From NCBI GenBank assembly GCA_026225415.1, contig JAMFSS010000009.1, positions 1-64,000 on the forward strand: a stretch of 64,000 bases of DNA. The letters are read 5' to 3'. Every line of letters starts with the position of its first letter. The first letter of the stretch is position 1. Of the stretch, positions 54,293-60,813 are shown in pieces. Source of the DNA: Alphaproteobacteria bacterium (GTDB lineage: Bacteria > Pseudomonadota > Alphaproteobacteria > UBA9219). The notes beneath the pieces are model-generated. The model searched no databases, was not told the origin of the DNA, and was given only the letters and a program-made list of their open reading frames with translations. Both the position numbers and the translations under genes were made by a program.

Positions 54293-54970
54293 TTAGGCTG
54301 CTGCGTCTTTCTTGGCGCGGGGCTTCTTGGCCTTTGGCGCTTCATCTTCGCCTTCAACCGCTTCGGCCTTCTTGGCTTTCTTAGCGGGTTTCTTTTCGGC
54401 AGTTTCGCCTTCTTCGGGAGCCGCTTCTTCGACAGGGGCGCCGAATGCCGCTTCGACTTCAGCCTTTTCAGCCGCAGCCTTCAACACAGCCGCGCCCTTT
54501 TCAGCCTGAACGCGCGCTTCGTCGATCGAACGGGCGACATTGACGGTGACCTTGGCGATGACTTCGGGATGCAGCTTGATCTTGACCGGGAACAGACCGA
54601 GCATTTTGATCGGCGTGTCGATATGCACCTGATTGCGGTGGATGTCGTGACCGGCTTCCTTGGCCGATTCCGCAACGTCGCGCGAAGAAACAGAACCGAA
54701 CAATTGCGCCATTTCGCTGGCCTGACGGATGATGACGAACTTCTTGCCTTCCATCTTGGTGGCGATGGCTTCGGCCTTGGCGCGTTCTGCCGCGTTCTTG
54801 GCTTCGAGTTGCGTGCGTTGCGTTTCAAACACTTCCATATTCGCCTTGGTGGCGCGAAGCGCTTTGGCCTTTGGCAACAGGAAGTTGCGGGCGAAACCGG
54901 GGCGAACCTTGACGGTTTGACCCATTGCGCCCAGACCATCAATACGTTCCAACAAAATTACTTCGATCAT
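54293..54970 (-). CDS. rplI: 50S ribosomal protein L9 with long C-terminal extension
   Basis: The first 150 residues are a normal L9: MIEVILLERIDGLGAMGQTV, RPGFARNFLLPKAKALRATK, and the second domain ending around VNVARSIDEARVQ. The product is 225 aa, so some 70 residues are added: an Ala/Glu-rich helix, then Lys/Ala-rich sequence (EKKPAKKAKKAEAVEG, PKAKKPRAKKDAAA). Similar basic tails occur in alphaproteobacterial ribosomal proteins. It is the last gene of the operon with DUF2232, rpsR and rpsF. Confidence 0.95.
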   Translation of the reverse strand: MIEVILLERIDGLGAMGQTVKVRPGFARNFLLPKAKALRATKANMEVFETQRTQLEAKNAAERAKAEAIATKMEGKKFVIIRQASEMAQLFGSVSSRDVAESAKEAGHDIHRNQVHIDTPIKMLGLFPVKIKLHPEVIAKVTVNVARSIDEARVQAEKGAAVLKAAAEKAEVEAAFGAPVEEAAPEEGETAEKKPAKKAKKAEAVEGEDEAPKAKKPRAKKDAAA

Positions 54971-54995
54971 TTCTCTCTCCTTTAGTGTTTGTAGG

Positions 54996-55991
54996 TTAGT
55001 TGTTTTTAGAAGCCGTTTTTCCCGTCAACCTTTTACGGAAATCGGCTATTTCATCCACCGCGCCCAGCAAGGCCACGAAAGGCACAAGCGTGATCGCGAC
55101 GCTGATCAAAATATAGAAGACAACAAGAATGGCGGTGGCATAACGCGAACGCGCCGCCAGCGCATGGATAACAGCAAGACCGATAAGGAAAAACGGAATG
55201 CTGAGCACAAGCGATAAATTTAGCCCGACATAATTATAAGGTTCGGGCGCAAATGCAGCCGCGCCGATGCTGGCTGCGGCCAGCACAAGCAACCAGACCG
55301 GCACGCGCAATTCGGACAAAGAAAAGGCGGGACGAAGATTCCATTGTTTTTGGCACAGGAAGCTTTGCGCGGCGACCAGCGCGATAAGCGTCGAGAAAAA
55401 CCACGCGCACATGCCCAGTGCAGGCGCCATACGCGCGACCATATCCAGATATTGCGTGAGCTTGAGCGTCATTTCCGGCGTGACTTGCTGGCCGTTATCC
55501 GACAACATTTTTGTGGCTTGCGTGCTGATACCCGCAAACGCGTCCTGGGTCATTTTCAGCAAGCCGCCATCGGTATTCATTGTCGCGGCATAGGCGGCAA
55601 TGAAAATGAGGCAAGGATAGATGACCAGCGCCGACAAAATGGCGCCTTCGGAAAGATAGAATCTGCCGATAGATGTTACGCGCTGGCGCGTGGCGATAAA
55701 GACCAATACAAGCGCGGGGAATGAGTCGGCGATGGCATAAAATGTCGCGACTTCGGGTGGTGCGGTCGCAAAAAGACCTGCTGTGCCACAGACAACCGCG
55801 ACAAGGCCGGACGCAAAACCGGCACCAAGACCAGCGAGAAACAGCGGAACGGTCGCCAGATAAGCAAGCAGGATAAGAACGGAACCGGCATGCGATATGG
55901 CAAAGCCAAGGATGAAGGCGCTGAGGACACCCGCAAGGGCATCAAGGCCATATCCAAAAAATCCACGCGATTGCGATTTGTTGTCGGTCAC
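54996..55991 (-). CDS. DUF2232 membrane protein
   Basis: The product is 331 aa with about eight hydrophobic helices. Its place between rpsR and rplI is standard for DUF2232 proteins in alphaproteobacteria. The first helices read VLSAFILGFAISHAGSVLIL and LATVPLFLAGLGAGFASGLV. The role is unknown. A 270-base gap with strong inverted repeats separates it from rpsR. Confidence 0.85.
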   Translation of the reverse strand: MTDNKSQSRGFFGYGLDALAGVLSAFILGFAISHAGSVLILLAYLATVPLFLAGLGAGFASGLVAVVCGTAGLFATAPPEVATFYAIADSFPALVLVFIATRQRVTSIGRFYLSEGAILSALVIYPCLIFIAAYAATMNTDGGLLKMTQDAFAGISTQATKMLSDNGQQVTPEMTLKLTQYLDMVARMAPALGMCAWFFSTLIALVAAQSFLCQKQWNLRPAFSLSELRVPVWLLVLAAASIGAAAFAPEPYNYVGLNLSLVLSIPFFLIGLAVIHALAARSRYATAILVVFYILISVAITLVPFVALLGAVDEIADFRKRLTGKTASKNN

Positions 55992-56141
55992 TTCGGCTCC
56001 CCTTTCAGGGCTTACTTGTTCCCACCCGGCTTATGCCGGAAGGGTTAGAGAAGGTTTTTACTTCCCAAGTCTCTCTCGTAAAGAAAGAGGAATATTTTGT
56101 GTGGAGAGAGTTTCCATAAACGGATGGTCGCCCCCTCACCT

Positions 56142-56220
56142 GCAAAAACTAAGACTTACGCAAAAGTACGTAAGCCTAAGTTTTTGCTTCCCGCGGAGCT
56201 GCAACTGCCGCTCCACGGGA
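56142..56220. repeat. Two adjacent inverted repeats between rpsR and DUF2232
   Basis: First, 56142-56160 pairs with 56169-56187 (17 of 19 bases; arms GCAAAAACT...CTTACG). Second, TCCCGCGGAGC at 56189 pairs with GCTCCACGGGA ending at 56220 (10 of 11). A third short one, CCCC-TCGC-GGGG, follows near 56236. They may attenuate or process the ribosomal operon transcript, or be a mobile repeat. The rest of 55992-56264 holds no gene. Confidence 0.65.
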
Positions 56221-56264
56221 TAGCTGTGTTCCGCGCCCCTCGCGGGGGAGAGGAAAACAAAAAG

Positions 56265-56591
56265 TTAGTTCGCGTTGCCGCGCTTATCAGCATAAGGCAG
56301 TAAGGCCAGGAAACGCGCGCGCTTGATGGCTTGCGCCAATTCGCGTTGCTTCTTTGCCGAAACGGCTGTGATACGGCTTGGCATAATTTTGCCGCGTTCC
56401 GAAATGAAACGCTTCAGCTGTACGGGATCTTTGTAATCAATCGCGGGGGCATTTTTGCCCGTGAAGGGGCAAGATTTGCGGCCACGACGGAAACCGCCGA
56501 AACCACCTGCGCCTGCGCCACGTTCGCCGCCGCGTTCGCTGCGTTCACCACCACGTTCGCCCCGAGGGCTGCGTTGTTCTGTCATGCTCAT
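56265..56591 (-). CDS. rpsR: 30S ribosomal protein S18
   Basis: The S18 core is clear: [40 protein letters not shown] and the end [14 protein letters not shown]. The product is 108 aa because about 35 residues rich in Gly, Arg and Glu precede the core ([16 protein letters not shown]). S18 pairs with S6 on the ribosome platform. Its ATG overlaps the rpsF stop by four bases; a second ATG two codons later is also possible. Confidence 0.96.
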   Translation of the reverse strand: MSMTEQRSPRGERGGERSERGGERGAGAGGFGGFRRGRKSCPFTGKNAPAIDYKDPVQLKRFISERGKIMPSRITAVSAKKQRELAQAIKRARFLALLPYADKRGNAN

Positions 56592-57022
56592 ACTGCGTCT
56601 CCTTCAGAAGCGGTTTCGCTGCGCGGTGCGCGGCGGGGGCGGTCGGAACGGTCGCCACCACGATCGGGGCGGTCGCCAAACGCAGGGCGTTCAGCGCGTT
56701 CGTCTTTGCGCAAGATAGCGGATGGCGCTTCTTCATGCGCTTCGACGCGAACGGTCATGAAACGCAGAACGTCTTCATGCAGCTTCATGTTACGTTCCAT
56801 TTCGGCGATGGCCGCGGACGGCGCATCGAAATTGAACATCACATAGTGACCTTTTTTGTTCTTGCTGATGCGGTATGCGAGGTTGCGCAAACCCCATTGT
56901 TCGGTTTTTTTAACCGAACCACCGTCTTTGACGATGATGTCTGAAAATTCTTTGGTCAGGGCTTCGACCTGTGTGGTCGGCACGTCCTGACGCGCGATAA
57001 AGATAGACTCATAGAGTGGCAT
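56588..57022 (-). CDS. rpsF: 30S ribosomal protein S6
   Basis: The product is 144 aa. [40 protein letters not shown] and [17 protein letters not shown] are the S6 core. After residue about 110 an Arg/Asp-rich tail follows ([20 protein letters not shown]), longer than in most bacteria. First gene of the operon rpsF-rpsR-DUF2232-rplI, behind a good promoter at 57140-57167. Confidence 0.96.
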   Translation of the reverse strand: MPLYESIFIARQDVPTTQVEALTKEFSDIIVKDGGSVKKTEQWGLRNLAYRISKNKKGHYVMFNFDAPSAAIAEMERNMKLHEDVLRFMTVRVEAHEEAPSAILRKDERAERPAFGDRPDRGGDRSDRPRRAPRSETASEGDAV

Positions 57023-57139
57023 TTGACTTCCTTATGGTTCTTGCGACCCACCGCTGGTCTGGGACAACCCCAAAGCATCAGCCGCATGGATCTCAGCCCA
57101 CCCTCAAAGGAGCGAGCAAGGTGCTGTTAAGCTGGGGGT

Positions 57140-57167
57140 TTTATAGCGATTTGTTCCGGGATTGCAA
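57140..57167 (-). promoter_or_regulatory. Promoter of the rpsF operon
   Basis: On the minus strand TTGCAA, a 16-base spacer, then TATAAA. This gives a leader of about 110 bases before the rpsF ATG. The leader could hold the S6:S18 autoregulatory site known in other bacteria, but I cannot draw it with confidence. The rest of 57168-57341 is AT-rich and holds no gene that I can support. Confidence 0.6.
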
Positions 57168-57341
57168 GAAAGAAGCGTGATATTTAATATCCGAACATAA
57201 ATTAGTTAATCCATTTACAAAAAACGCCTTGTGAATAAACACCCTTAATACTTGTTCTTTTTTTGTTCTACATTTATCTAATTGAAATATATAAATATAT
57301 TTTCTAAATGTGCAATAAAAAAACCAGTCACAACCATTCAC

Positions 57342-57369
57342 TTGACGTGATTACAATAAATGCTATTAA
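57342..57369 (+). promoter_or_regulatory. Promoter of the coiled-coil hypothetical gene
   Basis: TTGACG, a 16-base spacer, then TATTAA. It lies 27 bases before the start codon at 57397, with AAGGAA as ribosome binding site between. Confidence 0.6.
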
Positions 57370-57396
57370 TGGCATGACTACTTTTAAGGAAACACC

Positions 57397-57792
57397 ATGC
57401 CAATCCGCGATATTCGATCTGATTTAGTGTCTCGGTTAACCAGCGCCGAAAGAAGAAAAGACGTATTAAACGAACAATTGAATGATATTGCCAAAGAAGT
57501 CAGCGCACTGAAACAAATGCTTGAAATTGAAAATGACCGTCTTGGCAACCAACAAGATTTCTTTTCAATTAAGGCTCATGAAGAACCAGCCATGGATTTA
57601 CCCAAATTTATCAGATCAATTACACAGAGAAAGCCGCTAACAAAAAATGAAATGGTAGAATACGCGACTCCTAAGGGCTATTTTTATGGGAAAAATGTTA
57701 GCCCAGGTAGAGTTGTGCACTTCACAGTAGTGAACATGGTTCATCGGGAAGAATTAAAAGTGGTGGGCGAAGGAAAATATCTCGCCACTTAA
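57397..57792 (+). CDS. Hypothetical protein with N-terminal coiled coil (131 aa)
   Basis: I do not recognise this family. Residues about 10-55 are a heptad-like coiled coil (LVSRLTSAERRKDVLNEQLN, then DIAKEVSALKQMLEIENDRL). Residues about 68-131 (DLPKFIRSITQRKPLTKNEM, then VEYATPKGYFYGKNVSPGRV) look like a small winged-helix or similar fold, ending with VHREELKVVGEGKYLAT, which resembles the wing of a winged helix. The gene is AT-rich compared with its neighbours, has its own promoter, and is followed by a chain of hairpins. A small DNA-binding dimer is possible. Confidence 0.6.
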   Translation: MPIRDIRSDLVSRLTSAERRKDVLNEQLNDIAKEVSALKQMLEIENDRLGNQQDFFSIKAHEEPAMDLPKFIRSITQRKPLTKNEMVEYATPKGYFYGKNVSPGRVVHFTVVNMVHREELKVVGEGKYLAT

Positions 57793-57907
57793 AAAGTTTA
57801 GGGGAAGCCATGGTGGCTCCCCCGTCAACCCCAGTGTGGTGCTGGCTCACTTGAGGGAGTTACCTCAAGCGCAGGTGGGGGCTGTTGTCCCCATCAAGGA
57901 GGTTACG

Positions 57908-57955
57908 ATGATGCGAAAGTATCATCTGGGTTTTAAACCCACCCTCTCATCATAG
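57908..57955 (+). CDS. Mini-ORF of 15 codons with strong ribosome binding site
   Basis: AAGGAGG at 57896-57902 lies 5 bases before ATG-ATG. The frame reads MMRKYHLGFKPTLSSS and stops at TAG 57953-57955, before the terminator. The peptide is basic and polar. The codons overlap two of the hairpins, so translation would change the RNA fold. It might be a leader-type peptide, but no gene follows on this strand; it may also be chance. Confidence 0.35.
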   Translation: MMRKYHLGFKPTLSS

Positions 57956-57965
57956 AGGGCTAACC

Positions 57966-58000
57966 AACGGCGGATAGCGCAAGCTACCCGCCGTTTTTTT
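57966..58000 (+). terminator. Rho-independent terminator with GCAA tetraloop
   Basis: ACGGCGG-A-TAGC, loop GCAA, GCTA-C-CCGCCGT, then seven Ts. The stem is 11 bp with one internal mismatch. Confidence 0.9.
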
Positions 58001-58089
58001 ATGGTACATTGATAGTATGAAAGCAATATTGTTAATGAACCATTTAAATTAACAAGTTAAAACAAGGGCTAATTTTTAAAAATCGACAA

Positions 58090-60615
58090 TTAAGCTTTCA
58101 CAATCGTCGCCAGCTCGCCCGCCGTATCGCTTGCGCCCAACGCAACACGTGCCGCCAGCATACGTTTGACCAGATCGCGCATCGCGTCGGCATCACCGGA
58201 CGGAATGATGGTTTCACCTTCTTTCAACAGCGCCGCATATTCGCCCGCATCGGGGAACAGATAGGGTTCGCCTGCCAGACGTTTGAACCAGGTATGCACA
58301 TAATCGCGGTCGCGCCAGGCGACGGCAAAGAACAGATCGCGCATTTCCGACAAATGCATTTCGGCATCGTCAAACGCATCCGCATTGGCCGCATCGATAA
58401 TCTGTTGCACCTTGCCAGCGTGATTATCGAAACGGTCGCTTTCGGTTTTTTCGGCATGACGGCGGGCGATGCGGTTAAACACAGCCGCCATTTTGCCAAG
58501 GCGACGTTGCAATAAAGCCGCACGATATTTTTTGCCCAGACGCGCGATATCTTGGCGGCAGAAACGCGCTTCTTCGGCGATGCGGCGTATGGTTTCGGGA
58601 TCGTTGGCGGATTCGGCGAGGGTTTCGCCTTGTTCCTGCAAACGCATTTTCAACAATTGAACTTCGGGGCCGCCTTCGGGGCCCACGGCGGCTGCCAGAT
58701 CGCCCCATTCTTCTTCGCCTTGTTTGACAATCGCGCTGGCGAATTGCACGCCGTCATTACCGGCGAAGGAAACCTGCCCCGCTTGCGGGGCATAGAAACG
58801 CGGCGCCTTTAATTCCAGCGGTTTGCCGTCGTTGGATATCGTCACTGTCGCTTGGAGAATGCCGCTGTCGCTGATCTGCCAATCGAAAGTGATCGGCGTG
58901 TTTTCCGGCATTTCAAAGTTTTCGGGCAGATCTTCGCCGCCCACGCGGAACACGCCGACGCACAGATTAAGGTCGATGCGTTCCGGATATTCGACCTGAA
59001 AAACTTCGAAGCTGACATAGCCGGATTGGCGCGCCTTGAGGCCGCGCGCGCTGGTAAATTTGACGGTGCCATGTGCGGGCAAAGTTTCGTTTTTTTGCAC
59101 CAAAGGCATCAGGATATTTTCCTGCGCATGCATATGGCCCAGAACTTTGACCGCGATTGTTTGCGCGGCGGGGATGCTGCCCGTTGATGCGATAAGGCGC
59201 GTGATAGCCAGCATTTGGTCATGTTGCGGCAGAACATTGGCGTTGGCATCCAACACATGCGCGGCAAAACGATGTTCGCCCGCATTGGCCAGAGGAACGG
59301 CAATGGTAAGCCCGTCCAGCAATGGCAGCGCGCCGGAATCCCAATCCTTGCCAGTTAGTTTGATCTGGCGGTCTGCCGGCACTTCGCCTTTGACATTGAC
59401 GGTCACAACGGTTTTGTCGTTTGGCGTGCGGGCGGCGTATCCAAAACTGATGCTTGGTTCTTGCGGAACTTCGACCACCGCGGCGATAGGCTTGGGCGTG
59501 CTGATATTCTTATCGTCCCATTGGCGGCTTTCGCAATAATAGGCGGCGCCCACGGCAACGGCTGTCATCGGGTCAGTCTTTAAATCCGCCGCGATACCCA
59601 ATTCGTTCGACACCATTTGGCGGACAAGCGGGATACGGCTGGGGCCGCCAATGAAAACGATGCGGTCGATTTCATCATTATTGGTGTTGTTTTCGGTCAA
59701 TACGGTGCGGATCAACTGAATCGTTTGCATGACCGGTTCGCGGATCATGTCTTCAAATTGTTTGCGGGTAAACGGCACGTCCAGATAGATTTCCATTTCA
59801 TTCTGGTCAGTCATGCGGAGTTCTTCATCCGACGCGAAGATGGAAACGGATTCTTGCGACGATAAATCAATCTTGGCTTTTTCAGCGGCCAGTTGCGCGA
59901 TACGGATAAGGCGACGATAGGCCGGGTCGCGTTGGAAATTTTCGGGCAGGTCGAAAGTTTGCGCCAACCATGGGCGCACCACTTCATTGACGATCATGCG
60001 GTCGAAATCGCGGCCGCCCAGCATATTGATGCCTTGATGCGCGATAATTTTGACTTCGCCATTGATGGCTTGTGCCAGTGCGACGTCGAATGTGCCGCCG
60101 CCCAAATCATAAATCAGGAAACGGCCAGAACGTTTCGCGCCTTCCATCGCCGCCAATGCCGCCGCGATGGGTTCTTGCAGTAAATCGACACGTTCCAACC
60201 CCGCCAGTTTGGCGGCGCGAAGCGTGGCTTCGGATTGCATCTGATTAAACGAGGCCGGAATGGTGATGACAGCGCCCACGATACGGTCGCCGCCGGTTTC
60301 GGTCGCCGCTTGGCTTATCAGCTGGCGGATGATTTCGGCGGAACATTCTTCAGGGCTGAGTTTCTGGTCGACACCTTTGACTTCGATGGGGGTCGATGAC
60401 CCCATAAGCCGTTTAAAACCAGCCGCGACATTTTCGGGGGCGACCAAGGCCTGATCATGGGCGCGGCGGCCATAAAGCCGGTGGCCGCGTTTATCAAAAT
60501 AGATGATCGACGGCAAAACCTCGCCACCATCAGCGGGGCGGAATACACGCGCCTGTCCATCGACGATACCCGCGATGACGCTGTTGGAGGTGCCAAGATC
60601 GATGCCGAGATACAT
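58090..60615 (-). CDS. Hsp70-family chaperone with long C-terminal extension
   Basis: The product is 841 aa. The actin-like ATPase is intact: GIDLGTSNSVIAGIVDG (phosphate 1), LIYDLGGGTFDVALAQ (phosphate 2), and VFIGGPSRIPLVRQMV (adenosine). A substrate-binding-like beta domain follows from about residue 380 to 560 (KGEVPADRQIKLTG). The last 280 residues form a helical extension longer than the DnaK lid, with MRLQEQGETLAESANDPETI and QQIIDAANADAFDDAEMHLS. There is no DnaJ or GrpE gene nearby. It may be a specialised chaperone rather than the main DnaK. Confidence 0.9.
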   Translation of the reverse strand: MYLGIDLGTSNSVIAGIVDGQARVFRPADGGEVLPSIIYFDKRGHRLYGRRAHDQALVAPENVAAGFKRLMGSSTPIEVKGVDQKLSPEECSAEIIRQLISQAATETGGDRIVGAVITIPASFNQMQSEATLRAAKLAGLERVDLLQEPIAAALAAMEGAKRSGRFLIYDLGGGTFDVALAQAINGEVKIIAHQGINMLGGRDFDRMIVNEVVRPWLAQTFDLPENFQRDPAYRRLIRIAQLAAEKAKIDLSSQESVSIFASDEELRMTDQNEMEIYLDVPFTRKQFEDMIREPVMQTIQLIRTVLTENNTNNDEIDRIVFIGGPSRIPLVRQMVSNELGIAADLKTDPMTAVAVGAAYYCESRQWDDKNISTPKPIAAVVEVPQEPSISFGYAARTPNDKTVVTVNVKGEVPADRQIKLTGKDWDSGALPLLDGLTIAVPLANAGEHRFAAHVLDANANVLPQHDQMLAITRLIASTGSIPAAQTIAVKVLGHMHAQENILMPLVQKNETLPAHGTVKFTSARGLKARQSGYVSFEVFQVEYPERIDLNLCVGVFRVGGEDLPENFEMPENTPITFDWQISDSGILQATVTISNDGKPLELKAPRFYAPQAGQVSFAGNDGVQFASAIVKQGEEEWGDLAAAVGPEGGPEVQLLKMRLQEQGETLAESANDPETIRRIAEEARFCRQDIARLGKKYRAALLQRRLGKMAAVFNRIARRHAEKTESDRFDNHAGKVQQIIDAANADAFDDAEMHLSEMRDLFFAVAWRDRDYVHTWFKRLAGEPYLFPDAGEYAALLKEGETIIPSGDADAMRDLVKRMLAARVALGASDTAGELATIVKA

Positions 60616-60813
60616 TATAAACTAACCAATCAGGTGAGGAACCTATCCTATGTATAGGAAATAACTTAAAAAATCCCTTGCGTTTGGTTAAAGAACTATT
60701 GCCAAAGCGCGAGGCATCATTGCAAGTGATTATGGTTAATGCAATGGTTTCATTGCCGAAATTGGTTATTTAGTTGCCGGTGTTGCAAGGGGCAAAAAGA
60801 AAAGCGGGGCGGG

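Larger units (their letters stand above)
57797..58000 (+). ncRNA. Candidate structured RNA (chain of hairpins ending in a terminator)
   Basis: Within 204 bases at least six hairpins follow one another: GGGGAAGCC/GGCTCCCC near 57802; CTTGAGG/CCTCAAG near 57850; GGGG/CCCC around GCTGTTGT near 57877; GATGATGC-GAAA-GTATCATC at 57908-57927; CCCTCT/AGAGGG around CATCAT near 57942-57959; and the terminator. Two loops are GNRA tetraloops. No known RNA family is recognised. It may be the 3' UTR of the coiled-coil gene or its own RNA. It also contains a mini-ORF with an excellent ribosome binding site. Confidence 0.5.
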
